Shown piece after piece: positions 14,107 through 28,989 of a stretch of 64,000 nt of DNA. Position numbers and translations under genes: made by a program. Below the pieces are notes generated by a model, which was given only the letters and a program-made list of their open reading frames with translations, did not search any database and had not been told where the DNA came from. This DNA comes from Linyphia triangularis (taxonomy: Eukaryota > Arthropoda > Arachnida > Araneae > Linyphiidae): the NCBI GenBank assembly GCA_963978545.1, contig OZ021721.1:38365348-38429347 (forward strand), written 5' to 3'. The first letter of the stretch is position 1. Each line of letters begins with the position of its first letter.

Positions 14107-15988
14107 ACCAATCAGTATATTTTTCAGATTTGATTGTTTCATAAGAATTAAAGTATCATATTGTTGACAGTATGTTAAACATTTTACACTTAGTGATACA
14201 ACCACATTAAAAACGTAAACTCAAGCTACCAATATTCAACTTGAAGTGCTTTTATATTATTTTTCAATGCTTCTTCCTTAGTAAATATTTAGGTAATTTA
14301 AAAAAAAGTAATAACATTTCACCCTTAAAGTGAAAAAAAAAAAAAATCACTTAACCTTATACTTAGATACATTAAAATTATATTTTCTATTAATAAAATC
14401 CTAAATCCATTGCATAATAACTATTTTAAGTAAAAGCTAGATTATGAAATAACTCTTTGTAAACACACGGATGATATTTTAAAAATATAAATTAGGCCTA
14501 TTGTGGAACACCTTTAAAACTTGGTAATAACTTATGTTTAGAGAGAATATATTTCACTAACTGTATTGTATGGCATTTCCTGGGAAAGAATGGCTATAAA
14601 ATGCAGTGATGCTAATAAACCAGTTGCTTGTAAAAAAAAAAACTTCTAGATTCAGGCAGAATAATACAACAAATTTGAAATTTAAGTTTGAGACTTTTTA
14701 TTTTAAAATTCGATTTTAAACTAAGTTCATAAATTGAAAGAAACTTACGAGTATCGATATTACTCCTAAACAAGTTTTTATTTTCAAATAGAAGTAACTG
14801 AAATTTTTTAAGTTACAAAAATCTCAGCAGAATTTGTTCATTGTATTGAACTCTATGTTTGTAGCAGATCATATTGAAATCAATTCACAAAACAGGAACT
14901 GTATTTGTTGGCACAAAATCTGTATTTGAAGTGGGTTTATCTAATTTATTCTTAAAAAAAAAAAAAAGTTCGCACAGTTTAAAAAAGGCTACGGAAAGAA
15001 ACTAATCTTACTTCCAAATTACATTGAATAGATTAAAAATATAAGATATCATAGATTATATACTATTTTTATTTAGCATGCAATACATTTTATAATGTAA
15101 AATAGTTATTTTGAATACTTTTGTGGGATTTCGAAGGATTTTTTTGAGAAAATTTATTAATGAAAATGTGAATTAGGGTCGATAAAGTTTGTTTAAGAGC
15201 CCTAACAGATGGATTGGATCTGACATTTCTGGCCCGCCAGAGCTAGATGAAGGCACCGGAGCATAATAAGATTAAACTTTGCACATTTCAGAATCGACCA
15301 CGTGTCAAAAAGTAAACGCATTTCGAAAGGTCTTCCAAGGGGAACTTACGTTCAAATAGAATAAAACATGGAATTATTCAAGTAGGTAATCAAGACACAG
15401 ACATGAGACTATCCGTAATAGTTATCACCGTGTCTATTAAATGTGAAATCAAATATGACAGAGTGCTTGACAAGACGCGATCCCATGATTTCTAACATGC
15501 TAGACCAGTAATTTTGCCTCAAGGATGTGAGTTTCGATTGAATAATGCTGGTCTTTTACATAGAGCACACATATAAGGCCTTAGATTAAATGATGGATTA
15601 TTAATTTCAATTAAAAATGAATAAATTAAGTTCAATAAAAAAAAAAAAAAAACCTACAGCCCGAAAATTGTTTTCGTGTGTTCAGCTGGCGTCCCAAATA
15701 AAAAGCTCTTGCCAGTTGCATACTGCACGTAGGCCGCATAGTGGGAGGCAACAATTTATTATGTTTCTCTGAAATTCCCCCCCCCCCCCCAAAAAAAAAA
15801 TAGCTTCATTCTGTCAAAATATTATATTATGAAATATTTTAGATACTTTACATTAAATTTCAAATTGCATTGTAAGAAAGAGTATATTTATCCCTTTTTT
15901 GAATACATTTGACGGCTGAGACTCGTTATACACTTGTTTTACCTGTTAATAATGACGAATTTAATTTGCTATTCAAAATCCCTCCAAT

Positions 15989-15991
<3 letters not shown>

Positions 15992-16023
<32 letters not shown>
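15992..16023 (+). repeat. A32 homopolymer
   Basis: An uninterrupted run of about 32 A. It may be the tail of a retroposon, but no body could be identified upstream. Similar runs are at 45106-45133 (A) and 57664-57690 (T). Confidence 0.95.
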
Positions 16024-16025
<2 letters not shown>

Positions 16026-16179
16026 TTGAATGGACTTACCTATATCTTAAGAGAATAATTTATTTAGCTGTGTGCCTTTAAAGTCATTCAGACTAGGATA
16101 AAATCCTATCACTCAAATAAATGAATTTTCACGCTATCTACAGCCTTTATACTCTATTTCAAGCATCATCAAATTAAAT

Positions 16180-16395
16180 CCGTTCGAAACGCAGCCCACC
16201 TGATGACATTAGTTAGCACTCTGGTCACGCATGTCAGAGGTATCTAGTTCGAGTCCCGCGTTAAACATAGATGTTCGTTGTGGTTGGGAATCCACGTTAA
16301 GCTGTAGGTCCCTGCCTGATTATTCGTTATTGTGCATAAACATAGATTGTTGAGCGTGCAAGCCAACCGTTCAAAACGCAAGAATTTTTCCAAAT
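16180..16395 (+). mobile_element. tRNA-derived SINE, copy 1
   Basis: A tRNA-like head ends in a box B (AGTTCGAGTCCCG near 16246). The body is ATCCACGTTAAGCTGTAGG, CCTGCCTGATTATTCG, TTGTGCATAAACA, TTGAGCGTGCAAGCCAACC. The same body follows the heads of the other copies, which defines the family. Confidence 0.75.
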
Positions 16396-17197
16396 AAATC
16401 TGTACCCAAGGGGTTAAAGGGAAGTTAATTTCGAATGTATTGATACAAATTTTGTTTGCCTGATTTTAAAGTTAATGCAACATGCTACATTCAACTGAAG
16501 GTGTTTTTAATGAGTAATATATGTTACATAGTGGACAACTATTCAGTGAAAGTATTATTCTATCGAAAATGAAGTTCTTTAATGAACCCGTAAAATAAGT
16601 ATTTTTTTGTTATAAACTCGCAATCACAACTATTTTTAAAAATTGTTGCTATTTTTTTTTAATTAATGTTTACTCATTGAAATAGAAATATACACACGCG
16701 CTTAAGTTTTAAATGCTTAGGAGCTACTGATGCGTCGTTGCTTAATGGTCATCATAAAATCAGCAGTCCCATTAGAAACTTATTGCAGATGTTCCATGGT
16801 AAATTTCTGGTTAAATAAAGAATGGTATATATTATATGACTGTTACGAGTTCCCGTTTTTACAAAATACGTTAAGTCTGGCCTACATAACTCAAGAATAT
16901 TTCACGTATTTTATGAAAGAATACAATTTATCGACAGTTGTTTACTCTCCACTACTTTTGGCACCTCCATCTCTTATTTCCTTTTATTCCTTTCATCATT
17001 TCCTTTTGAACTGAAATTCTCCGACAAAGCTTAAAATCACTGTCGGAATACATTTTGTCACACTTTAGACGTCTTTGAAAGAGAAAGCCCATCAATGACA
17101 TCAAAATAGAGACATTAATAGTATTTGTAATCTAGTGATACGTTAAAGTTATAGGTGTATTCAAAAGAACCGCGATTAAAAAAATATTGAATAAAAA

Positions 17198-17358
<161 letters not shown>

Positions 17359-18907
17359 AACATTTGTTTTTGTATTTAAATGTGATATGTAGTTAACATA
17401 TTTCATTTGGAAGACACGGTGAGTTTTACAATAGTTATGTGTATATGATGAGATGAATTGAGAATAACCTTAATATAGATATATCACCGGAGTAAGTCTT
17501 CTTAATAAAGCTCAGTGATCTTGTCTTAACTATGAATTGTTCATGATTCGACGAGTTAAAGGACATTCATTCTCTATTAGAAACTATAAAACTTGTTAGC
17601 AGTACGCGATATTTGTCATTTTTTTTCTTTCGTAAATAAACCACTCACCACTCATGAAAAAGTTTTGACACTTAGTACTGTATTATTTTTAGATTCTAAA
17701 TCCAAATAAAGAAATATATTGTATGGTTGGAATTCAACTTTTAAATTTGGAATTGTTTTAATACGGAGATATTAAGATAAAGCAGACAGCAGGCAAGCAA
17801 AGATCTCACATCTACCAATCAATCAATTTATACATATATGAATCTTCGTAAACAAAAAGTCTATAAAACCTTTAAAGGAATTAAAATTGTGCCTTTCTTC
17901 TATTCTTGCATCAATTAGAATAAACTACATAAACAGGGTTCGAAGATTTTGTTTGCTGTTCAATAATTTACTTAAGTGAACAGTTGTCTTTTTAAAAAGC
18001 ATCCTTAAAATTAAAAAAAATAAAAAATAATAATAATTAATCAAATTCATAATTTTATTTTGTAAACGAAAAACAAATTTTAAATGTTTTTTTGTGCTGA
18101 GTCCTCAATTCATTCAAGGTAATTAAGAAATAATATTCTCAGCCCATTCAAGGAGATTACAAAATACTTTCACAAATTCATTCGAATACAAATTTCGAGC
18201 AGCAACCACTTAAGTTATGATAAATCTGAAGGTGGTGGAATGCTTGAATCAATTCAGACCTGCATTCGGTTGTTGAAACACTATTGATTTCCCCAACGGA
18301 AATATATTTCGCGTAATATATATTAGAAGACCTTATGTTTCCTCATCAATATTCTATGACCAGTGAGTACATCATTAAATCCTTATTTTCATAAATACTC
18401 ATTTTCATTGATAATTTCATTGAGTGACGATATTTCTGATATTATATGACCTCAGTGAGATGCTCCAACCTTTTGTGTTTGGAAAGGCATTAGGGACATT
18501 AAATGTAGTTGCAGTTCGGAATGAAATAAATTAAGTATATTAGTAATATATACAAGGGTACTTGGTAACTGAGTGAGAATTTACAACGGGGTAATGGAGC
18601 CTATAATGCCTTAGACAATAAGTGGAATTAGTTCAGAAAGTAGGATTATGAGCATATGTGGCAGTTTGGTAATGTATATGGGTGGCAGATGCATGCCATG
18701 GATTTGAAATAAATCTTTTCCGTATAATTGTAGGATGGAAAATATATAATATTAAAAAGAACTTTTGCTTAAAGATAGCTATGATGGTCAAATAAATATT
18801 TGTTAACACTAGATAAAAGTTCCAATGTGAGTTTATTTAAAACTTTGTTTGTAATACAAAATTGAAAAATAGATGACATTTTCATAGGCAAACATTAAAA
18901 GTATTAT

Positions 18908-18955
18908 AATACCTGTTGATGAACCATGTAAAAACATGGTTCATCAGCAGGTATT
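18908..18955. other. 48-bp perfect-fold hairpin
   Basis: AATACCTGTTGATGAACCAT pairs with its downstream complement across an AAAA loop. The only irregularity is one T opposite G, a wobble pair in RNA. It stands alone; no second copy was seen in the window. Confidence 0.85.
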
Positions 18956-20555
18956 TAATTTTTTTTTTAATCTTCCACAATGATTCAATGTTTTGTGTTA
19001 CGAAGTTTTCGTTTAATTTAGAGTATATGTTAATTTTACTAAATTTTTTTTTTTTAAATTAAATTATAAAATCCTTTTGTAATTGCGATTTAAATAACTT
19101 TAGATATTATATACGTTTAAGTTAGAAATTTTTTTATAAGAAGTGAGAAATTAAATTTTTAAATGTTAATTTTACAACGTTTAAGAGTTTAAATAATATG
19201 TATTGAATTATTATTATTTAGTTAAAAATCTTTTGAGTTTATACGACGCACACACTTGCACAATTTAGTAAACTTACATTTTGCAACACATCAAAATATG
19301 TGTATGAAAAAACTTTTTCACTTCAAATTGTCACACAAAATATATTATAATTTCAAAAACCAACCTTAAAACTGTCTTTCAGTAAAAATCTAAGATAAAT
19401 GTATTGTTTATTATTCTGAACTATTCATTTTTTTAGAAACACATGTTAACCTAAAATAAATCATCTTAACTTTATCCTGCTTGACTAACAACTCAAGCTA
19501 CAACAAAGACAAAAAATATATAATAATAAAAGAGGATTATTTTATTTATATCTTTATTCCATAATTCAATATTATGAGATTATTATATGAAAAGTGGTTT
19601 CTTATTATAGATTTTTTAAAGCCAACGCATATTTAAAAATTCAATCCAGGTTTTTGACAGATGTGAAGTAACATTAAAGGTGATCAGATTAATTAAAAAA
19701 AAATATTTTTAATACCTGTCCCTCAAAGCCATACGACCCAAAATCACAAATAGGAAACTTAAGAGATGGAAGAAAAACTGAATCCTACTCCCATCAGACT
19801 CATGATATAACATCCTGTTATAACTTGCCAAATAATTTAGAAGCATTTTTAAGTGAGTTACAATGTAATGGTTAGATATAAAAAAAACTTTCTGGACAAT
19901 TGGCAATAACAAAATTTCCAAGAAAACAAATCGCAATAAAATTATTTGCAATATTAATTTCAATATTGGACTTAGAGTCATTTGGCTGTCAGGTAAAAAT
20001 ATTTTGTTACACTTAATCTTATAATATTTGTCTGAAAATTTGACAGACAGGGATAAATTTGATAATATTTTTAGTCAGTATATTAGGGTAAATGCACTAG
20101 AAGAATAACGTTAATTAATGAGTGTTCAAAGAAAATAATTTTTAACCTAAATTTCTGATTTGTACCTCATTTGCCTCTATCCCTATCCCATTGACCTTAT
20201 GTGTCATTTTTTTGGGCCACAATATCTACTGGAGTATTGTTTTAAAACACATGAACTATTATACCAGTTAAAACAAAAGCAATAAGCAATATTGAAAGGA
20301 AAATAAGTCAATGTTTTTTTTACATTTTAAAAAGTTTTTATTAGTTAGCTAAAAACTTTAAAATAAATTAATAAAAAAATCTAGTTTCTCTATGTCTATT
20401 CATATGTTTTAAAGCAATACTAAGGCAGATATTGTGGATAAAGAAGGAGAACCCTTTAAAGCCATTTCAGTGTTTATGATTAATGGCATTCATCTTAGTT
20501 TGTTTATGCTTTGAATATATTAATCACGTTAGTAAACTCATAAAATAACACTTAC

Positions 20556-20867
20556 TTTGCTTTACTAAATTAAAAGTCAGGAAGTCGTGTCCCAAATGAT
20601 TTCCAGCTATGCAGGTATACACTCCATAGTCTCCTTGAGTAATTGATTTCACTAATAACGTACTCAGACACTCGCTTGCATTCCTAGAAGTCTGTCTCAC
20701 ACTGTACTTGAATGATTCCGATTGACCAGGGCTTAATGTTGATCCGTTGAATGACCATGCAAACGTAATTTCAGGATAACCATCTGCAAGACACGTCATT
20801 TCTGCTGATTCTCTTTCACCAGCTGCCACTCGACGTTGTAGAAATTTCTTCAAAATTATCGGCCGAT
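20556..20867 (-). CDS. Nephrin-like exon: complete Ig domain (Ig8-like)
   Basis: A 312-nt exon with acceptor CCTCTATAG and donor GTAAGT at 20555-20550, flanked by phase-1 introns. It begins YRPIILKKF and carries the B-strand cysteine (AEMTCLADGYPE), the core Trp (FAWSFNG) and the F-strand cysteine (DYGVYTCIAGNHLG), ending FNLVKQS once the split codon is joined. It contains an additional cysteine in NASECLST, between the core Trp and the F-strand Cys. Sequons are visible at NGS and NAS. It is the last Ig before the FN3 exon, as Ig8 is in nephrin. Confidence 0.88.
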
Positions 20868-23800
20868 CTATAGAGGAAATTTTTTTTCAGAAAATATATC
20901 AAAACTAAATATAATAAATTGAAGTGTTCGCTTAAATAATGTTGTATTTATTTAAGCGAACAAAACAACATTTGTAATAAATGCAATCAATTTGTGTGAG
21001 TCCCTTCAGAAATATTTGTCATTTTCAATCTGAAGGATTTCAGTTTCGTTGTAAACTGCCACGGAAACTTAGACAGAGTGGTACTTCTTAAACACACTGA
21101 TTTTTTTTCCAAGAAATACATTGTAATTCAAAAATAGAAGTGCCAAATGTTAGGGGATTAGAAAAAAGTAAAACAATATGTATTTACAGAGACATACTTG
21201 ATCTATAATGTCCCATTAATGTGCTAAAGGGTTCAATGTTCACCAATGCAACAATTGGATTTTGGCCACAGTTAAATCCTTCTCTTAGAAGTCAAAAAAT
21301 TTGTAATCAATTCTTAAGTTCATATTTTCAAATTGTTAAATACGCTTAAAAAATTTCAACTCGTATCCTCATATCATGCTTGCTTCCAGCAAATTGATTT
21401 GTTATTACGATATAAAATCATTACGTTAAAATAGAATGTTGTTTTCTCTAATAACCCAATTTATAATTCAAACTTTTACGTACTCTTTATATTAAGCTGT
21501 TTAATTTTTTTATTAAAGTGTATATCACCCTTAACTGCGCTCGCTATTTTCTACACAATTTGGTATATTTAATTACAAATGTTCTAATATAAGCCCAATT
21601 GAAAATCAAACCGATGTTTAAATAACTATATTCATTACTTTTCCTATTATATAATTGAAAACAGTCAATGCCTTGTGTTTCGTGTGACTTGCAGTCAGAG
21701 ACCCAGTATCAGGACAAAATCAAAACGTCTAGAAATTTCACTATTTTAATATTCAATTAAACTGTACAAAACATTTATTAAATTGTTTAGTGTTAAATTA
21801 TCTAACAGCCATATTTCAGCGAATATTTTTATCTGAAAAATTGTTCGACAAACATGTTAGAATTTTTGTTTTTTACTTCAAAAGTTGTGACAAAAGATGA
21901 CAATGATATATAACGACAACAGCAAATCACATAAGTGGATTAATTTGAATCAAATATCTTCGATAACAGAAATACCGAATTTGATACTGCGGTAAACATC
22001 CATCGTCTGTCCATACGATATTTTTCAAAAAGTAATTTAAAAGAATAGATTTAAGTTGAATTCAAATAATTGGTCAATCAGCAATTTAAATGATGTATGA
22101 GATTTTCTTATATATGAATCAATTTCTGCATTTCTCTTGGATATTGGCAATGGAATAAACCATCGAGGTAATTTATAATTTAAATGCATTTCAATTGGTA
22201 TATTTAAGTGTAGTTTGTCGAAAGCATCCTTGAAAAGAAACGCACTTTCCATTCGAAAATTGAACGGAATTTATGGGATAGATTAAATTACCTTTCATGG
22301 GGCTTTAAAATTGAACTACATCTTAATTTATGAACTAAATTTCCTCTAAAGTACTTTTATATTATACGAAAAGTTAGTAAAATAATGGATATTTGGGACA
22401 ATTTTTTTTCTATAAAATAAATGTGTTAATTTAGAACTTTTTTATTCATCTTATTTTTAATATACTTAAGCACATATAATAATATTTATAATAAATAATG
22501 GATTTCCCTATCGGAGATGTGTGTACGATATATTTTTAATACTTAAGAGGTAAAATTCTAATTGAAATATTCTACTTTAGATGCTGTATGCATTTAATCA
22601 AACTTTGTTGCATTTCATCTCATTAGATAATGACTTGTTTTCAAACTTCCATTTCAAGTTTGTTTACATATCATTAAAATAAAAATACTTACAAAAAATA
22701 TAATTGATATTACTAATAATTTGAAAGCGTTAAACAAATAAAAACGATTCGATTTAGAGTTTGCTGATGTCCTAATGATATTAATGTTAATCGGATATAG
22801 TACGTCTACAATGTTTTCAAGAATGTTTGCATTTTACAATAACATATAATAACAATAATAATAATAATAATAATTAAAAACATATGATGAATTAAATTAT
22901 GTAGTGGTTTCATATCATTTATTAGCATGAAATCAGTGGGGAATATAATATCCTTTTTATGCGTTATTTTTATATGATTACTCTCCTAATATATTTATAT
23001 AAACATAATTCAACATGTAACAATACAAAACTATATAGAAATTATATCATCTTGCATTGAATGCAATCTAAATAAGTTTCCCCGTTAGTGTTTTTATTAA
23101 ATTAACTGATAAGACGTTAAATAAAATTAAGTGAAGCGTGCAACACTGGTAACTATGGCATAATTGAGTTAGTTTAAGCCACCATAAGTGTTTTCATCAG
23201 TTAACAGATAAATTCTGATAGGTCGATCGATAGATGAATTGATTCTTAGAAGTGGTCTAATTAATCAGAATTTCAGCAGGCGTAAGTTTCAAAAGCATGT
23301 ACTTTTCATATCGAATAGTTTCTTTGTGTTACCCAATTAAACAGAATTTAATTATGTATGATGAAATTTCAATGAGTTGCGGCTGAATATAAGGTAGGAA
23401 ATTCAAGAAAAAAGGAGAACATAAAAACTAGCAATTATTTTCAAAATGAAAATTAGCATAATAAATGTGTACATGGTGAAAGAAGGCAGTTTTCTTTATA
23501 GTTGAAATTGAAATTTAAGTTATATTTATTTAGTGTATCATATGCTTCCAAATAATAAACTTTTAAAGGAACTGCAAACATTTTGCAATCTTCTTTCTAT
23601 GAAGTAAATAATACATCCAATTCATCTGTTTTTAATATTGAATTTTCTTAGCATTTATTTCTGTTATAATTGTTGAAAGAATTTGTTTTATATATTTAAA
23701 ACAATATTTCTACCTATTCCCGAAGACTAGATTAAACTGGAATAAATATTTTATTTATGGACGTAATAATATTATGTTATGAAACATTAGATGAAGAAAT

Positions 23801-26800
23801 CCTAAAAGCCTAACAAAGGAATAAAAGCACGATAAAAGCAACAAGTAAGAAACCCTATACCGTAACTCATATTATGTATATCGAAATTTTGATGATGTTG
23901 CTCAAGATGTCGATCTCTTCTGATTGAAAGATTTTCAAACCATCAAACTATTCAATGAGCACAATTTTTTTTCAAATAAATCACAGAAATAGGGAAAAAA
24001 TCGATAAAGTCATTTCCTGATCTGAATGTATTTCATTATGAAGGATTTTTGGAGATGATTTTCTTTCGACGGAATGGAACAATACGTGTGCTGAAAAATA
24101 CTAAGAGTATGTTTTTAGTTTGATCTCAGGCATTGTATAGAACATTCTACTTCATAAACATAAAAATAAACTATCGAAAAAGAAAATGAAATTTAAAATT
24201 TTCTTTATACTAGCAGCGAAAATAAAATGCCTATATTTTATTTCCCTTGTAATTTCTACTCATGTTTTTCAGATAGAAGTAATATTTTTATTGAAGTTTA
24301 ATCACAACGTTTGGGATTCAGGAAACATTAATCATATTTTATGAATCTGGAACTATTGGAAATTTTTAATAATAAAGTTAATATTTATGGATTGAAATTT
24401 AATCGCAACGAATGAGCTTCAGAAAACACAAAATATTTTCTTTTATACATCTAGAACTATTGAACGTTTTTAATAATATTTTTATGTGTTGAAGAGTGAA
24501 TAAATATTCTTAAAATGAAATGAAAAGTTTCAGTGGATATTCATCAATAAGTTTTTTTTTTGTAAATTCAACTTTTTCAATGTCAAAAACCTGCATTTCT
24601 AATGCATTAATTTGAAATCCAGTATAATGCCAGGATTAACATGAGAAACATTTTATACGCATTTCAGTACTGTTAAGCGACATTTCAATTTCAAAGCGTT
24701 GTATTGTTTACTGCAATTATTTTTTTAATCGTGTTCGAATTAAGAAGGAAATGAAATATTTTTAGAAAAGAAGAAATAGTATTTTTTTCTTTATGATAAT
24801 AATGTAAAAATGATTGAAACTTGTCTTGCGTAATAAAAAAAAAGAATAGTTATTATCACAGTGTTTAAAATATGGTTCTCAAGCGGGTATTTCAAAAAAT
24901 CAGAAAATTGTACAACGTTGTTTTTATTCTGTGTTGATAATGTTTTTTATGCATTTGTATCTCTTTCTCTGTATAATGAATTTAAAATTTGATTTTTGTC
25001 AAGGCTCAACTATGAATAAAAGATGCAAAGACATTTAATTGTACTTAGTTAAAATGTTTTGTTTCAGGTATTTCTCTTTTTGTGAATTTTATTGGATTCT
25101 GAAGGACGTGCTTAGCATTTAGATTTGAAAAATGTGCAACTAGAAAAGAAGGCGTCTTGACTTTGAAGTATTTTAATAATTTTTCAGGTTAAAATGAATA
25201 AATAAATGTAAAAGTGTACATGCATATTTATTTTAATTCGAAATGAATAATGAGTATAAATACTGTTAAAAACATTAAAAATAAATTCGAGATTATTTCT
25301 TTTAGCAAAATATGATTGCTTTTTGTATTACTATTTATATGTTGTTTATTTTTTAAATATAAACTTCGCATTGTAAATGCATGGTTGCATGAGTAATTAA
25401 TTACGAAAACTGTAGTGGGTGATATATCATTAAATAATTTAAGTGCACTTATTTTTTAAAAAAAATACTAATTAATAGAAACTATATATGAGTGGTTAAT
25501 GAAAATATGTAAATGTTCAAGTTACAATATCACAATTAAAAAAAGGTTACAGTGTTCACGAATATGTAGTGTAAGTATCCACCAGAAGTATATAGTATGG
25601 CTAAAATATGTCTTCATTTTAAATAAATTAATATTGTTACAAAAAAAAATTCAATTTTCAATGGGGTTTTGGATTTTTTTTAATAATGTTAATTGTTCGA
25701 GTTAGGCAATTGTACTACTTTACACTAAACCACGACTATTCCAGATAAAGCAAGACAGTATAGGTGAAATATTTGGTCTATCTCGCACACGTATATTTCT
25801 TATAATTGCAGCCTTATTAAAAATGTCACTAATATGTGTATGATAGTAAAACGATTCAAAGCCCTGTTATAAAAACCTTATACTTCTTTTAGACTTGAAA
25901 AGTACATAAATAAATGTATTTGGGTAACACGTGTCTACTTGTGGCCAACTAGCGATGTAAGGGCATAATACCGAATGCAATCGAGACTATCCAATAACGT
26001 CATAAACCCTAAGATTCTTAATACAGGGTGTCCATAAAAGAAGATCACTGGTCAGCAAAGAGTGTCAAATTCTATTTTCAAATTTCTTTATTAGTAAATA
26101 AATTGCTTACAAGTTGAAAATAATGATTCTTTTCAGGCTAAAGATCATGGCAGATTGATTCAATCTCTTATTGGTAAAAATGTATACAATTAGGTGTTTT
26201 TTATTAGTATTATTTAAGATCACATAATTAATACCTCATATTATGGAAATTGTTATGTTTAAAAGATTTAAAATTCACATACAGATATAGAATAGTATTT
26301 AGATATAAAATTAGAATTTTTATCTTTTATTTATATTAGCAAATGTGTTTTTAAATATTTCTTTCTTGAAAAAAAAAATTGCATTTATAATTTCTTCACA
26401 AAATATTTTACAAGAAAATTGTAAAAATCGAAGTATTTATTTTGTAATTTTTGGAAATATTTCGTAAACTCTATAGATTTAAACTTCACTACATGTTAAT
26501 TTGCTTATTTCGATACATGTCAATTTCTTTAATGTCATGATTTCTTTAATTACTTTAATATTTTTACTGCTGACTTTAATGCGTAACACATACCAAGATG
26601 AAGTAGCTAGTACGGCTTGTCTACAGGTATATTTTGTTACCCAAACAATTTAAATGTTTACAAATTACTTATTATTACCTTATTTCCAAGTTTAGAGCTA
26701 TGTAATGTTCTTAGTTCACTTTTACTCTGAACCATCCGTATATTCTATAATAAGCAAATAGTTCCATCCATTTCTTAGTTGCAGACAATATCAAAAATTT

Positions 26801-26848
26801 GAAAGAAAATAACTTTATTTGCTCAAAAATAATTCTTTGTTTACTTAC
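20868..26848 (-). other. 6.0-kb intron between Ig8-like and Ig7-like exons
   Basis: AT-rich intron with a short (AAT)n tract near 22.86 kb. At 26030 the motif ACAGGGTGTCC occurs, which is common at the ends of arthropod transposons, but no transposase or second end was recognised. I see no other supportable feature. Confidence 0.75.
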
Positions 26849-27130
26849 ACAAAACAGTTACTTTAGATGTTCCAAACGAGGACAGCCCGACGCCATTGTC
26901 AGCAATGCATTCATATGTGCCTGCATCCTTCCTGGTGATGTTTGGGAGAGTGAGAATTGAATGCCCCAATTCTGAATTAATATAATTGAGAAATGTTCCT
27001 AGTGTGTGCTTCCTTTTCCAGGAAATAGTTTCTTCATTTAAAGGATTTCCGTCAACGGCGCATTCGAGTTGAGCAGTTTCACCCTCGGCAATTTCAACGA
27101 TTCCAGTTATATTGAAGATAACAGAGGGAT
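26849..27130 (-). CDS. Nephrin-like exon: complete Ig domain (Ig7-like)
   Basis: A 282-nt exon with acceptor TTACTTTTAG and donor GTAAG at 26848-26844, flanked by phase-1 introns. It begins YPSVIFNITG (first codon split) and contains the B-strand cysteine in AQLECAVDGNPLNEE, the core tryptophan in TISWKRK, and the F-strand cysteine in DAGTYECIADN, ending SKVTVL. The spacing between the cysteines is normal for an I-set Ig domain. The GNPLNEETISWKR stretch is like the domain that follows the spacer in insect SNS/hibris, as far as I can judge from memory. A repeat related to one at 8.2 kb starts about 90 bp upstream of this exon in the adjacent intron. Confidence 0.88.
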
Positions 27131-28989
27131 CTAAAAGTAAACCGAAACACTTATTAATGGTTTAATACAATAAATTATCATGAATAATAAATCATATACT
27201 ATTTGTTGTTTGTCTATCACAAGAATAACTCCGGCTGGCTTGCCTAGAGTTAACTCTTATTGTGGAAACAAGCATATTTTCTACGGGCGATTTTTTTAAA
27301 TGTAATTTTAGAAGAAAAAAATGTACTTTATATGCTTTGGATGCCAATGTTATGCATTGATTAACCTTAATCTAAATCGACGAGACATGTTTCTATAGCC
27401 CCCACCAGCAACCATACTATCTGGAGGGAGATAGTCTTCTGATAGACAGACAGTAAAAGTTTAATTGTTTTTGTTTATTGAAATACGTTAAAATACACAA
27501 ACAATGCAATTTAGTCTAAGATATCAAATAAGTGAGAGTCATAATTTTTTAGTGTTCAAACTATGTAGCGTTCTTTTATAAATATATAAAAGAAACTGCT
27601 TGTTCGATTCTTTTGCTGTATAATCTTAAGCCCTTTGATCAATATGGACCAAACCTTTTGTATGATATTAATTTATAGCACTCTAATAATCTAATTGAAA
27701 TAAATTATAACAGAAATGCATATACTAGTATTAGTGAAACTAGTTTAATGATTTCTTGAAGTTTAACATTTCTAATTAATATAGGCTTTGTAATATTTTT
27801 TCATAGCTATGGAAATTTTGCTTACAGGATTAAACTATTTTAATTAACTGCGTGTTCAAACAACAATGATTGTCGTGGCCAATCTCCAACGCTGTCTTAA
27901 CAATTTAAATTGAGCATTGTAAGTAACGTATTGCTTACATTTTTGTCAGATTTTAAGATAATTTTCTGGTTTCCAGAAGTTTAGCAAACTTAAAAACGCG
28001 GAAGCATGAAATACTCGGTAGTTAAAACAAAACCACTGATCCATATTTAGAAGATTTCCACGCATAATACATTTATTGGAACCTTTATAATAAAATTGTT
28101 TTAAATAGTTTTGGCCAGGGCTATTTAATAAAAGATGTATCAGTTTTCCCATTTATGTTTTGACATGAATATTAAACAACTTCCATCCAATAAATAAATC
28201 TTTAGAAAACTTTAAGAAAGTATGCATTTGAACAAAATCCTTCTATTTTAATTATTTTATGATAATTTTGAGTTGGAACTGATGATAATTTTTTTTATAT
28301 TTGGAGGGCCAAACTTTTTGCATACTTTCGAAGAATAGTCATGTAAACAATGTGGTGCATTTAAGGCTTTGTAAAAAAAAAAAAAAAAAAATCATACTTC
28401 CGTTTAACCTTAAAACTTTATTCCCTATAAATTAACCGTTATTTGCCGCTTGTTTGTAATTCTCGAAGACCAGTAGGTTGCAAGTGCCACCTTTTGCACC
28501 TTCCATCTACGATTACACACACCTTTACTTGTTCAAAGAATTTACGATAATTTTTTGTCTATGTACTGCGCATTGTGTTATTTAAAGTTTTATCTCATAC
28601 AACGTTTTAAGTTGGATAACTTGTTTAAAATATTACACAGAGCTCTTATTATGCCCTCCTATCACGAGCAGTTAAAAGATTGCGTTTTGAAAGTGGGGGT
28701 GGAGATTGAACAAGAAGGTCACTTAAGGTGCATCAATTCTTTATAAACATTGTGAGCCGACTACTAAGACGAGAACGGGCACCGCGTCTCTTTTTAACAT
28801 ATTACAAAATCTAAAGAAAGTGCTGGCGTTCCTATACAATAGTATAGATTGAAACAATCTTACATTCTTTTCTGTTGCGATTATCCCCTAATCGTTCTGC
28901 ACATACAGAATAACAATTAAATTAAGAAATCACGATTTTTAAATTGTGATGAAAAATGAAAATTTAATAGAAAATATAATTTAACTTAC
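27131..28989 (-). other. 1.9-kb intron between Ig7-like and spacer exons
   Basis: It contains a dispersed repeat copy at about 27221-27455 and an A-rich tract near 28375. The patch at 28.4-28.8 kb has more balanced composition but no recognisable coding content on either strand. Confidence 0.75.
27221..27455 (+). repeat. Dispersed repeat family R1, copy at 27.2 kb
   Basis: It holds GTGGAAACAAG, TTCTACGGGCGATT, CGACGAGACATGTTTCTATA, ATCTGGAGGGAGATAG and TCTGATAGACAGACAGTA, in the same order as at 8.2 kb but with a shorter middle. It lies about 90 bp from the acceptor of the Ig7-like exon. Confidence 0.7.
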
